From Methylocystaceae bacterium (lineage in GTDB: Bacteria > Pseudomonadota > Alphaproteobacteria > Rhizobiales > Beijerinckiaceae), in the NCBI GenBank assembly GCA_009773555.1, contig WSXZ01000055.1, positions 1 through 37,380 of the forward strand: 37,380 nucleotides of DNA, in the 5' to 3' direction. The translations under genes were made by a program, and so were the position numbers. This document shows positions 1 to 7,331 of this stretch, piece by piece; the first letter of the stretch is position 1; the number at the start of each line of letters is the position of its first letter. The notes beneath the pieces are model-generated. The model did not search any database and was not told where the DNA came from. It saw only the letters and a program-made list of their open reading frames with translations.

Positions 1-243
1 AAGCGCATCTTGACCGAAAAACACAGGCAGCTCGATACGCTCGCGAATGGGGTGCTCGAGTTCGAGATGCTGACGGGCGAGGAGATGAAGGTTCTACCCC
101 AGGGCTGGCTTCCTCTGCGGGAGTCCATGGAAGTCAGGGCACCAGATGATAGGCGGCCAATAGTCGATCGATCCGGTTATGACTTGAAACTGCGTCATTG
201 TTGCTCATATCGTAACTGCATTTTTTCCCGAATCTCATCGTAG
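1..243 (+). CDS. ftsH: C-terminal end of an FtsH-like ATP-dependent zinc metalloprotease (partial, cut by window edge)
   Basis: The reading frame enters from the left edge and stops at 241-243. Its first residues (KRILTEKHRQLDTLANG, then LEFEMLTGEEMKVL) match the helical C-terminal end of the FtsH peptidase domain, where family members read like ILTEK..LETLA.GLLE.ETL.GEE. FtsH is a membrane-anchored AAA+ protease that degrades misfolded and regulatory proteins; its AAA and HEXXH parts would lie off the window. The tail after PLRES (about 40 residues, with Cys-Cys and Cys near the end) is unlike the usual Pro-rich FtsH tail, so the end may have been replaced or frameshifted. It lies on the element side of the attR scar, so it may be a cargo copy. 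Confidence 0.72.
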   Translation, partial: KRILTEKHRQLDTLANGVLEFEMLTGEEMKVLPQGWLPLRESMEVRAPDDRRPIVDRSGYDLKLRHCCSYRNCIFSRISS

Positions 244-285
244 CAGGGTTAATGGCATGGGATGTGCTACCGGCCGTTCATCAGT

Positions 286-311
286 TAATAAAAGAGCGCC
301 CGAAGGCGCTC
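286..311 (-). terminator. Rho-independent terminator of the CHC2 primase-like gene
   Basis: On the minus strand a perfect 7-bp stem GAGCGCC / GGCGCTC closes a TTCG tetraloop and is followed by TTTTATTA. The 5' arm overlaps the stop codon of the upstream gene by two bases. Stem, UUCG loop and T-run are all textbook. Confidence 0.85.
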
Positions 312-1098
312 AGAAAAGATCGATCGAAGGCACGTCCTTCTCGTCCATTAAGAGGGCGAGTATGTGGAGCGTGTCGGCGGTGATGTCCCCGAGAAACGAT
401 ACGACATTGGTGACGCCGTTCTCGTAAGCCTTCAGCACCTGGAGCGGATCGCGCGTGACGCAGATCGTGTCGCCCTGCTCTAAGCGGTGAGCACTGAAGA
501 TCACCGTGTCCGGCCGGAAGCCGTTGGGGAGGATGAGCAACGGGGTCTCTTCCTTCACCGCGCGTCCGCAATACGCGACCAACGTCCCCGCCATATCGTG
601 GATCGGAATCGCCAGTCTGCCGCGCATGATGCCCTTCGGCGCAAAGCCCGCACCGAAATGCTCGCAGGTCTCCGCCCTCACTCCGAGAGCCTGCACCGCC
701 TCATGAGAAGCTTGCAGATACTCCAGGGGCTTCAGCCCTTCCTTTCCGGAGAGGGGCTGGGGGGAACCGTCCCCAGGAGCCGTACTGTTGTCCCCCGAAC
801 GTTTGCCGGTAATCCCCGTGCGCGCGGCGATGAATTCCGCCGCCTCGCGCACAGAGCACTGCTTGACGTTCGCCACCAGGGAAAGCATGTCGCCGCCTGT
901 GCTGCACTTGCCGAAGCAATAGTAGAGACCCTTAGCCGGAGTGACGACGAAGGCTCTGTCACCACCCTCCTTGCAAATGGGGCAGACGCCACGAAGCTGC
1001 GACTGATACCGCTTCAGTGTAAGGCCAACGAGCGGCAATACTTGCTCGATGTTCACACGCTCTTTTATTTCTGAAAAGGACAGTTGTGTCGCGGCCAT
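310..1098 (-). CDS. CHC2 zinc-finger DnaG-like primase with degenerate TOPRIM region
   Basis: A protein of 262 residues. Residues 1-75 form a CHC2-type zinc finger as in the N-terminus of DnaG primase: C39-x2-C42 and C61-x3-C65 with the YYCFGKC..GGD context. Residues 130-250 resemble the TOPRIM N-lobe and TOPRIM fold (GRLAIPIHD, then a GVTNVVSFLG strand-turn). The position where primases carry the acidic EGxxD motif reads VTRDPLQ here, so the catalytic Glu appears to be missing. At 262 residues it is much shorter than DnaG (about 600) and lacks the DnaB-binding domain. Such proteins are common on plasmids and integrative elements, where they act in or regulate element replication. The start is supported by AGGAG 7 bases upstream. 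It sits at the left end of the transfer region, divergent from 1186-1395. Confidence 0.85.
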   Translation of the reverse strand: MAATQLSFSEIKERVNIEQVLPLVGLTLKRYQSQLRGVCPICKEGGDRAFVVTPAKGLYYCFGKCSTGGDMLSLVANVKQCSVREAAEFIAARTGITGKRSGDNSTAPGDGSPQPLSGKEGLKPLEYLQASHEAVQALGVRAETCEHFGAGFAPKGIMRGRLAIPIHDMAGTLVAYCGRAVKEETPLLILPNGFRPDTVIFSAHRLEQGDTICVTRDPLQVLKAYENGVTNVVSFLGDITADTLHILALLMDEKDVPSIDLF

Positions 1099-1123
1099 TG
1101 CTTACTCCTTTCACGCTATATTT

Positions 1124-1133
1124 ATGTTCTACT
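1124..1133 (+). promoter_or_regulatory. Shared 10-mer ATGTTCTACT, possible regulator site
   Basis: The 10-mer ATGTTCTACT lies in the divergent spacer between the CHC2 gene and the small gene at 1186. The same 10-mer occurs on the minus strand at 7648-7657, upstream of the AlpA-like gene. Just downstream here TACT-TGTT-AGTA forms a short inverted repeat. Two copies at two element promoters suggest a common regulator; this is inference. Confidence 0.3.
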
Positions 1134-1185
1134 TGTTAGTATAGACATTAGACGTGGATGTACAATGAAGTTGGAGGTTGCGCAG

Positions 1186-1395
1186 ATGCCGATACAAAAG
1201 CGAAACGAAGACAAGCCGAAGGGCTCCCGCCCCGTGTACCACGCGCGGGCCAAGCAATCGCCGGACAACGAATTCATGACGACGATCGGAGCTGCCTGGC
1301 GCTTCAATGACGGCGACGGGTTGGTTGTGCGGCTGAATTTCTTGCCGCTCGACGGACAGTTCATTCTCGTTCCGCCAAAAGAGCGGGACGAATAA
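1186..1395 (+). CDS. Small conserved hypothetical protein of the mobile element
   Basis: A 69-residue protein starting MPIQKRNEDKPKG. The start at 1186 is chosen because GGAGG lies 8 bases upstream; the ATG at 1165 has no such site. The core contains a TIGAAW..NDGDGLVVRLN stretch followed by PLDGQFILVPP, the look of a small beta-rich domain. I recall similar short proteins in alphaproteobacterial accessory regions but cannot name a function. It is divergent from the CHC2 gene, which suggests a shared regulatory spacer, and it ends at a strong bidirectional terminator. Confidence 0.65.
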   Translation: MPIQKRNEDKPKGSRPVYHARAKQSPDNEFMTTIGAAWRFNDGDGLVVRLNFLPLDGQFILVPPKERDE

Positions 1396-1401
1396 ATCCT
1401 G

Positions 1402-1427
1402 AGCCACACGCATGCGTGTGGCTTTTT
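1402..1427. terminator. Bidirectional Rho-independent terminator between convergent genes
   Basis: A perfect palindrome, AGCCACACGCA followed by its reverse complement TGCGTGTGGCT, runs from 1402 to 1423, with TTTTT at 1423-1427 on the plus strand. It separates the small gene ending at 1395 from the minus-strand gene ending at 1426, so it probably serves the plus-strand gene and may limit read-through both ways. Confidence 0.75.
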
Positions 1428-2376
1428 AATACTGTCGTACAAGCGAGAGGGGCTCATACCCGACGCGCTCCCATGAAGTGCGGAACATGTCGCCGATCGG
1501 CGCAGGCGCGTGCATAATCGTGGCGAGGTCGGGACGGCACGCAAACGCGAACATTGGCGTCTTGCCATTGCGGGCGATGGTGCGCAGCTCTTTCATGATG
1601 TTGCGCGTGCGCGTCTCGTTCGTGGTGACGAAGAGCACAGTGAGATTGTCGATGCCGAGATGATCGTCAATGGTGCCTGAGGCGACGACCTCGCGATAAG
1701 CGAGTATCTTTGCTCGAATGATTGGATCAATACTCTCGGTGCCCATGTCCGCCTCCACCGCATAATACCGGCTCCCGAGTGCGAACAGCGCGTCGGGCTC
1801 GATCCATTTCGTCACACCGGCGGTCTCGGGAACGGGAATGCGCAGTGGATTTATGAGCGCACGTGTCGCCTCCGGCGCAGCTTGAATGATCTCAATGTGA
1901 TTTATAAATCGCGTCGCTTCGTGATCACGCGCGCCGATCTCAATGTCGAGCACGATATGGGACGCCATGTGATCATGCGTGAGACGGATGATCCGCGACG
2001 GCGTGGTGCTGTGGCCGCCGATACGCACGTGGAATACCCATTGTGCATTAGGGATGACGCCTTTTGTGATGAGCAGTTGCGCGGCGTCGGCCTCTATCCG
2101 ATGAATTTCGTCGTGCGCCAGATAGTTTGCTAACTTTACGTCTTGTCCCAAGCGGCCGAGCCATTGGCCTTCCGCGTGAAAGAGGGTAGTCAGTCGGTTA
2201 CGCGTCTTCGTCGCATACCGGCGATCATACGCGACGAGCTGCTTGGTCGTGAGCTGCGCATGACGGCTCAATGGTTCGAAAATGCCGTAGATGTCATTGC
2301 TGGTGATTTCCGTGCGTCGGCCGCTCGGCGTCGGAATGCAGCGTGAGCGATTTTTTCTTGTGAATGTGGGGTTCAT
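1426..2376 (-). CDS. Replication-relaxation-like protein of the mobile element
   Basis: About 316 residues from the ATG at 2376 (MNPTFTRKNRSRC); a GTG at 2469 would add 31 residues, and neither start has a clear ribosome site. The N-terminal part (SNDIYGIFEPLSRHAQLTTKQLVAYD) looks like a winged helix-turn-helix. The middle has the pattern WIEPDALFALGSRYYAVEAD, in which acidic residues and a buried E-x-D resemble the restriction-endonuclease-like core seen in replication-relaxation family proteins of plasmids (DALF...YAVEAD followed by a conserved helix with KILAYREV). Family function is poorly defined; a role in plasmid-type replication or in nicking at the origin is possible. It is convergent with 1186-1395. 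The assignment rests on motif look only. Confidence 0.5.
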   Translation of the reverse strand: MNPTFTRKNRSRCIPTPSGRRTEITSNDIYGIFEPLSRHAQLTTKQLVAYDRRYATKTRNRLTTLFHAEGQWLGRLGQDVKLANYLAHDEIHRIEADAAQLLITKGVIPNAQWVFHVRIGGHSTTPSRIIRLTHDHMASHIVLDIEIGARDHEATRFINHIEIIQAAPEATRALINPLRIPVPETAGVTKWIEPDALFALGSRYYAVEADMGTESIDPIIRAKILAYREVVASGTIDDHLGIDNLTVLFVTTNETRTRNIMKELRTIARNGKTPMFAFACRPDLATIMHAPAPIGDMFRTSWERVGYEPLSLVRQY

Positions 2377-2632
2377 ACATGATGGTAAGACGCAACGCTG
2401 AGCGGAAGTAAACGTAACGCAAGTGAGCTGGCGCGCATCGACGAACAGCGATGTAACGCGGCGCTCCACTAAACATTTTATAACGCGCCTCAGTTAATTT
2501 CTATGAACCCGTCATTCGCGGCGTCTTGCCTCAACAAAAAAGACGACCCATCGGTTGGGAGCGCCTACTGAGATTACAGACAGCTCTTGCACTACGTATG
2601 AGCGGTGTCGTGATCCGGGGGCGAGACTGCGG

Positions 2633-2638
2633 TATACT
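2633..2638 (+). promoter_or_regulatory. Probable -10 box of the PemK/MazF-like gene
   Basis: TATACT lies only 9 bases before the ATG at 2648 with no Shine-Dalgarno between them. If used, transcription would begin within a few bases of the start codon and the mRNA would be nearly leaderless. No good -35 box is visible (GTGATC at the expected place). Confidence 0.35.
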
Positions 2639-2647
2639 TGTCTTCAT

Positions 2648-3034
2648 ATGAAGCGATTTCTGCTGTGGATCGGATTGAAGCAGACGCTGCATGAACGAGC
2701 GCACAAGCCTCCCTTGGTCTCCGAGGGAGATATTTGGTGGGCGAGCATCGGCGAGAATGTCGGATCAGAAGTCAACGGCAAGAGCGGTCTCTTCTCGCGA
2801 CCGGTCATAATCTACAGAAAGCTCGCGCACGGCTTCTACTTTGTCGTGCCGACGACGACGCAGGATCGGAAGGGGACGTGGTTTGTTGGATTTCGCCAGC
2901 ATGCAAAGTCGATGGCTGCGTGCTTGCACCAAGCGCGGGCGATGGACTACCGTCGCCTGTCATCGAAACTTGGAACGATGGATGATGAGGATTTTGAGCG
3001 TGTGAAGATGGGGTTCAGGAAGCTGTACAAATGA
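2648..3034 (+). CDS. PemK/MazF-like toxin-fold protein without a visible antitoxin
   Basis: A 128-residue protein. Residues 24-90 follow the PemK/MazF pattern: GDIWWASIGENVGSE, a glycine loop, then RPVIIYRK, FYFVVPTTT and a GTWFVGF strand. MazF-type proteins are sequence-specific endoribonucleases usually paired with a small antitoxin gene directly upstream. Here the upstream 170 bases hold no antitoxin ORF and the gene stands alone between convergent partners, so it may be an orphan toxin or a repurposed RNase. About 20 residues precede the fold (MKRFLLWIGLKQTL), a possible amphipathic or membrane-touching helix not typical for MazF. The start at 2648 is favoured by the TATACT box just before it. 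Confidence 0.72.
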   Translation: MKRFLLWIGLKQTLHERAHKPPLVSEGDIWWASIGENVGSEVNGKSGLFSRPVIIYRKLAHGFYFVVPTTTQDRKGTWFVGFRQHAKSMAACLHQARAMDYRRLSSKLGTMDDEDFERVKMGFRKLYK

Positions 3035-3038
3035 TATT

Positions 3039-3074
3039 CCCCGCCATTTCTGGCGGGGCCGCGGGAAAATCCCG
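3039..3074. terminator. Two consecutive hairpins between convergent genes
   Basis: CCCCGCCA-TTTC-TGGCGGGG (3039-3058) is a perfect 8-bp stem, followed by CGGGA-AAA-TCCCG (3062-3074). They lie between the toxin-like gene and the end of the minus-strand ATPase gene at 3121. There is no T-run, so efficiency is uncertain. Confidence 0.5.
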
Positions 3075-3120
3075 AATGTGCGGTAAGTGTACCAAATCCT
3101 CGGAAATGCGCAACGGACGC

Positions 3121-5202
3121 TCATGCGTCTGGATCGCGACGCGGCCGTTTTGGCTGGGACTGACGCGGTGGGTCTTTTGTTGAGGCGTTCGGCGGCGCAG
3201 GTGGCTCTTGTTTCTTTTCGTCCGTGGAGGGTGAGGGGTTGGGATTCTCTGGTTCTGGTTCCGGATCGGCCGCGTACCGCGCCCGGTTGCGCTGAAGCAA
3301 TTTCTGGTAGCTTGCCTCGCTCATCTTGGGTGCATCGCGTAAGGCAAAGAACGGGACAGTGATCGACACCGCATGGGGCGTGATGTTGCGAATGTAGCAG
3401 GCCCAATTGGCCCATTGCGGTTCGCGGCCGCTCTTGTCCGTCTTTTGTGAAAAAAGGAATTCGGGGCTTCTCTGGAAATCATTCGCCAGTTGCCGGGCAT
3501 CCGCGTGGCTGATGCCGCCACACATTTTGATGCTCGTGTTCGAAGCGACATGTGCCCTCATTGCACCCTTCAGGTCGTCCATGAGCTGGTGCGCGAAGAG
3601 GACGCCGAGCTTGTATTTTCTCGCCTGTCGCAACAATTTTTCGAGGCTTTCATCGAAATAGGACGCGGCTTCGTCGATGATGAGATACGCTTGGTTCCAT
3701 TCACGCTCGGGCACGGCGACGCGCTCGAAGACCGCAGCCATGGTCGAGGCGATCATGTAGCGTCCGAAGAGGGGTGACGCATCTTTTAACATCCTGTCAC
3801 TCGTGTTGACGCAAATGATGCTCTTGCGCTGGATCGCCTCAAACATTGACAATTTGTTCTGCCGCGAAGCGAACATGCGCTCGAAGGCCTGTACGCGCAC
3901 CACGTCATAAAGGCGGCGGGCGAGCGAAGAACGCGTCTGCGCGAACGAGGGGTTTTTGTAAAACTGCTTCTCGAAGAAGCCGCGCGCTGTCGGATCGAGC
4001 GCGGCGATGTGGCTGTAAAACTTGCTCTGCTCGGCACGCTTCACGTCTTCTTCCAAGAAATCCAGCAGCGTATGGATCGTCGCCGCGGGCTGCATGGAAA
4101 GCATGAGACGCGATACATACGCGAAGGCGGTGCCCATTTGAGTCGAGAGTTCGGCCGCAAGCGACGCGAAAACGTAATTGAAGAGCTGGAGGACATCACC
4201 CTCGACGATCTCGCGCTCCGCACGCGAATAGCCGCTCGACCGCGTGTTATTAACCGCGAACATATTGAGCGCCGGGGGCGTGTCATCTTCTGGGTCTATG
4301 ATGATGAGGCGATCAGCAAGTGAACCAGGCGTATCCGGATCGAAAAGGGAGAGGCGTTGAATCTGCCGTAGAAGCTGGTTCTGGCTGTCGATGATGATGA
4401 GCGCCGGCGGGTCAGGCTTTTTTAAGTCGCTCATGATTATATGGCTGAGGGTCTGCGTCTTGCCGTGACCGCTGCCTCCCAATAGATGCCAATGTTCGCC
4501 GCGCTGCGCCTCGGGAATGCCGAAGGGGAGTCGCGCCGATGAGAGCGCCGCTAGGGGTGTGCCCTTTAAAAAGGTGTCGACGATTTCGCGGGAAGTGCCG
4601 TTGTATGCGGACGGCTGTATGAGCTTCGGCGAGACACGGCTCTCCTTCGTGAAAGGGAGTCGCGACGCGGCGCAGCGGTTCTGATCGTATTGGTCGCAGA
4701 AGGTCGCGGATACCGGGTAGAGAGCTCCAGCGATCTGTTCGATGAACTTTCCCGCATCCGGTAACATGTCGAGGAGCGAGACGGTAAACGCGCCTTCCTC
4801 TATCCCTGGCAAATCGTCGACGATTATCTGGAACGATCGCGCGACCGCATGTTCGAAGCGAGTGAAGGTATCCGGATCGGCGAGCTTGTTGATGTACTCC
4901 GCGAGACGGTCGCGGTATCGTGCCGCTTCGATGCTCTCAGGGATCGGCGGGGGAGCGGGTATCGAGCTGGTGTCAAAGCCTTCGGCCCGGTACAGCTGCG
5001 TGGCGATCTCCGCGAGCATACGCCGGATATGTTTGGGAGTACCCGCGACCAGGCGCTCAGCGAAGGCCTCGGCGCTCGGCAAGCTCGATGCCGCCAGCAT
5101 ATTGCATGCCTGCTCGTATAGGGCCGTGTTCTTTTTGTGCGCCTCCTGGCGCACCGTAGCCGGTGCGTTGCGGTGGTTATCGCGGAAGACGCGGAAGATC
5201 AT
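3121..5202 (-). CDS. VirD4/TraG-like conjugation coupling ATPase (first of two)
   Basis: A 693-residue P-loop ATPase. Walker A is GGSGHGKT at residues 242-249 and Walker B is YLIIDE at 506-511, followed by the helix LEKLLRQARKYKLG and the AHQ motif typical of TraG/VirD4 and HerA-like DNA-transfer ATPases. Such proteins bind and pump DNA at the cell membrane during conjugation. No membrane helices are obvious. The N-terminal 200 residues are helical and unrecognised. The last 50 residues are Pro- and charge-rich and end in basic residues plus RDPDA. The start ATG overlaps the stop of the preceding gene (ATGA), so the two are translationally coupled. It is the last gene of the operon with 5199-5552 and 5584-6894. 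Confidence 0.82.
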   Translation of the reverse strand: MIFRVFRDNHRNAPATVRQEAHKKNTALYEQACNMLAASSLPSAEAFAERLVAGTPKHIRRMLAEIATQLYRAEGFDTSSIPAPPPIPESIEAARYRDRLAEYINKLADPDTFTRFEHAVARSFQIIVDDLPGIEEGAFTVSLLDMLPDAGKFIEQIAGALYPVSATFCDQYDQNRCAASRLPFTKESRVSPKLIQPSAYNGTSREIVDTFLKGTPLAALSSARLPFGIPEAQRGEHWHLLGGSGHGKTQTLSHIIMSDLKKPDPPALIIIDSQNQLLRQIQRLSLFDPDTPGSLADRLIIIDPEDDTPPALNMFAVNNTRSSGYSRAEREIVEGDVLQLFNYVFASLAAELSTQMGTAFAYVSRLMLSMQPAATIHTLLDFLEEDVKRAEQSKFYSHIAALDPTARGFFEKQFYKNPSFAQTRSSLARRLYDVVRVQAFERMFASRQNKLSMFEAIQRKSIICVNTSDRMLKDASPLFGRYMIASTMAAVFERVAVPEREWNQAYLIIDEAASYFDESLEKLLRQARKYKLGVLFAHQLMDDLKGAMRAHVASNTSIKMCGGISHADARQLANDFQRSPEFLFSQKTDKSGREPQWANWACYIRNITPHAVSITVPFFALRDAPKMSEASYQKLLQRNRARYAADPEPEPENPNPSPSTDEKKQEPPAPPNASTKDPPRQSQPKRPRRDPDA

Positions 5203-5552
5203 ATTTCATAGCTCGATGGATGACGCGTGGCGGCATTGCCGAGAATGTAGTTCTTGACCTTGGGCAATATTTCTTCGGCCAGCTCCTCTTCGAAGAGGCG
5301 CGCGGCAAGAGCCGTCGGAAAGACGCGAATGTGCGGACGCTGGTAGATCAGGTTGTTGATCGTGAAAGCGAAGTTCGGAAAGTCGACTGCGTCTTCGGTC
5401 GTGTATGCTTCGTGCTGACCAAGCGCGAACCGTTGCACGATCGTCTTCTCCTCGTCGGAAAAATCGATCTGAGCCGTGACGCGGTAGCGGGTCTCGCGGC
5501 CGAGCCACCCCTTACGCACCACGACTTCATCATGGGAAACAGCGACGCGCAT
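5199..5552 (-). CDS. Hypothetical protein encoded between the two transfer ATPases
   Basis: About 117 residues from the ATG at 5552 (MRVAVSHDEVVVRKGWLG); the frame is open upstream to 5657 but that part overlaps the previous gene. No family recognised. It reads as a compact alpha/beta protein (RYRVTAQIDFSDEEKTIV, then a helical C-terminal third with EEELAEEILPKVKNYI). It lies 31 bases after the first ATPase gene and overlaps the second one by an ATGA, so all three are expressed together. This makes a partner or adaptor of the ATPases the simplest guess. No signal peptide or membrane segment. Confidence 0.7.
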   Translation of the reverse strand: MRVAVSHDEVVVRKGWLGRETRYRVTAQIDFSDEEKTIVQRFALGQHEAYTTEDAVDFPNFAFTINNLIYQRPHIRVFPTALAARLFEEELAEEILPKVKNYILGNAATRHPSSYEI

Positions 5553-5583
5553 TTGCGGAAGGTGCTCCCGCGTGCGTAGCTGG

Positions 5584-6894
5584 TCAAGCGTCCGGATCCC
5601 TATACTTCTTCCGTCGTCGCGCGCGAGCTGCCGGCTTTTTCGGGAAAAAGCTCGCAATCTGCTTCTCGACGATCTCGCGCGGCACCATGTAACGGGCGCG
5701 GGAATTGGCCACGATCCGGGCGAACTGGTCGCCGGCCTGAAGTGGCGGCAAGGTTTGCATAAGACGCGCTTCCTTCGGAACGCCGTGATACATCAGCCGT
5801 ATCCAGGCCTTGAAGTTATCAGTCTGCGCCAGCGCCGTGCGATTCGCCATGCCGAGTTCATCGGCGAGAACCGCGGCATCCTGCGATCCCACTCGAAACG
5901 CGATGAGCGTGCCGGCGTTGCCAAACACGGCCTGCCGCAGGCTCTCAGGTAACTGGCCGACGTGCTGGTTCGCCGCCACCAATGAAAGTCTCCACTTGCG
6001 TGCCTCCGAGAGGATCGACACGAAGCTCTCGGTCGCGAAGTGTTGAAATTCGTCGACGTACAAGGTGAAGTCGCGACGCGCATCTTCAGCTGTGTCTTGG
6101 CGCGCCTCCGCCGCCTGGGAGAACGCGGCGATGAGCAACGCGCCTAAAAGATGCGCGGGTTCGGTGCCGAGGCTTCCTTTCGAGAGATTGACGATAAGCA
6201 CCTTCCCGCTGTCCATGGCGCGACGTATGTCGATCGTGGATGAGTTCTGACACAGGATCGATCGGAGAATGGGATTCGAAAGGATGATGCCGATTTTGTT
6301 TTGTAGCGGGGAGATGGCCTCGCTGCGCAGGCGATTGTCGTATGCGGCGTATTGGGTGCGCCAATAGGCGCGAATGACCGGATCGTCGCAGCTCCGGATC
6401 AGCGCAGCGCGATACTCGTCGTCGACGAGTAAGCGGGGAAGTCCGAGCAAGGTCTGATCCTTGCTGTCGAGCAACAGCCGCAGCGCGTTGGTGAAAATAT
6501 ATTCGAGGCGCGGCCCCCAGCTTTGCGCCCAGATGTTTTGAAATGCCGATACAATATTCGCAGCAGCGGTCGCACGCTTGCCAGGTGGGATATCTGATAG
6601 GGGATTGTAAGCGAAGGTGTGGGTCGGATCAGACGGATCGAGATAGATCACGTCGTTCCTCCGCTGCCGCGGGATCGCGGCGGCGATCATTTTACTCGCA
6701 TCGCCATGCGGATCGAGAAAGCAGAAGCCCCCGCCGCCCCTGAGGTCGGCATGCATGAGATTGGTGAGCAGTCCGGTCTTGCCGGTGCCAGTCTGGCCGA
6801 CAATGTAGACATGTCGGCGGCGGTCGGGCTGCGAAAGTGGCACGCCCTCGCCAGAGGCGAGTTCGCCGAGGATATACGGAAAGTCCGTGTGCAT
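5584..6894 (-). CDS. TraG/VirD4-like type IV secretion DNA-transfer ATPase (second of two)
   Basis: A 436-residue P-loop ATPase. Walker A is GQTGTGKT at residues 33-40, a DPHGD motif follows at 61-65, and Walker B is TLYVDE at 277-282 with the EFQHF extension. The later NQHVGQL and AFRVGSQDA segments are typical of TraG/TraD-type and HerA-like DNA translocases. It lacks N-terminal membrane helices, so it would be a soluble hexamer or be tethered by a partner. It is the first gene of the three-gene operon. The C-terminus is strongly basic (ARARRRKKY) and ends RDPDA, the same last five residues as the other ATPase. No ribosome site is evident before the ATG, but there is no in-frame alternative upstream. 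Confidence 0.85.
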   Translation of the reverse strand: MHTDFPYILGELASGEGVPLSQPDRRRHVYIVGQTGTGKTGLLTNLMHADLRGGGGFCFLDPHGDASKMIAAAIPRQRRNDVIYLDPSDPTHTFAYNPLSDIPPGKRATAAANIVSAFQNIWAQSWGPRLEYIFTNALRLLLDSKDQTLLGLPRLLVDDEYRAALIRSCDDPVIRAYWRTQYAAYDNRLRSEAISPLQNKIGIILSNPILRSILCQNSSTIDIRRAMDSGKVLIVNLSKGSLGTEPAHLLGALLIAAFSQAAEARQDTAEDARRDFTLYVDEFQHFATESFVSILSEARKWRLSLVAANQHVGQLPESLRQAVFGNAGTLIAFRVGSQDAAVLADELGMANRTALAQTDNFKAWIRLMYHGVPKEARLMQTLPPLQAGDQFARIVANSRARYMVPREIVEKQIASFFPKKPAARARRRKKYRDPDA

Positions 6895-7072
6895 AGGCCG
6901 GCCGCCGAGCCGTGCTTAGTGTTCGTGCGCCTGGTACGAGCTTCAGTCGGTGCCGGGGGTCGGGCTTTGTACGCGGTAGCGCGAGCAAAGAACTGCCCGT
7001 CGATTATTGTACGTGCCGGCTACTGTAAATACCGTGAATCGTCCGCGCCAGTTCGTCGTGCCGTGTGAACGG

Positions 7073-7165
7073 CCGACCCAATAGGCTTTCCCAAGCGCGT
7101 GCCCGATAGGGTTGCGCGTGTGGCTTGCTGGCGTCCGATAGGAGACAGAAAGGCTATTGGGTCGG
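7073..7165. repeat. 18-bp inverted repeat with 57-base spacer, candidate oriT or regulatory structure
   Basis: The left arm at 7073-7090 is CCGACCCAATAGGCTTTC and the right arm at 7148-7165 is its reverse complement with a single mismatch. The 57-base spacer contains two CCGATAGG words. Directly after the right arm, GCGTTATAACGC (7166-7177) is a perfect 12-bp palindrome. Origins of transfer typically carry such an imperfect inverted repeat next to the nick site; a structured RNA or replication origin is also possible. The arms are seen in sequence; the function is inferred. Confidence 0.5.
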
Positions 7166-7177
7166 GCGTTATAACGC
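7166..7177. repeat. 12-bp perfect palindrome GCGTTATAACGC
   Basis: The sequence is self-complementary over 12 bases and abuts the right arm of the large inverted repeat. Its AT-rich centre in a GC-rich context suggests a protein-binding or melting site rather than chance. Confidence 0.4.
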
Positions 7178-7273
7178 ACGCGAACTGGCGCGGAATCAGG
7201 GCATTATCGTCCCCTGGTGGGGGAAACGGGATACCCCATGATTTACCCGTCAAAAGCCCCTATGAGTAGGGCA

Positions 7274-7307
7274 TGAAAAGAGGCGCGGTTTGGACGCCGC
7301 GCCTCTT
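7274..7307 (-). terminator. Rho-independent terminator of the AlpA-like gene
   Basis: On the minus strand a perfect 11-bp stem (AAGAGGCGCGG / CCGCGCCTCTT) with an 8-base loop is followed by TT and then CATGCCC. It lies 25 bases after the stop of the AlpA-like gene. Confidence 0.75.
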
Positions 7308-7331
7308 GCCCCTATTCGGGGACTGCCCGTG

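Larger units (their letters stand above)
6895..7331. other. Non-coding stretch upstream of the transfer operon
   Basis: About 430 bases without a convincing gene. It holds the large inverted repeat 7073-7165, a 12-bp palindrome, a CCCC-TGGT-GGGG hairpin at 7211-7222 and the terminator of the AlpA-like gene. Two short frames here (6943-7179 and 7020-7253 on the minus strand) look random. The position, directly before two DNA-transfer ATPases, is where an origin of transfer would be expected. Confidence 0.6.

Noticed and set aside
487-1074. 195-residue plus-strand open frame
   Set aside because: Fully antisense to the CHC2 gene, which has conserved cysteines and a ribosome site.
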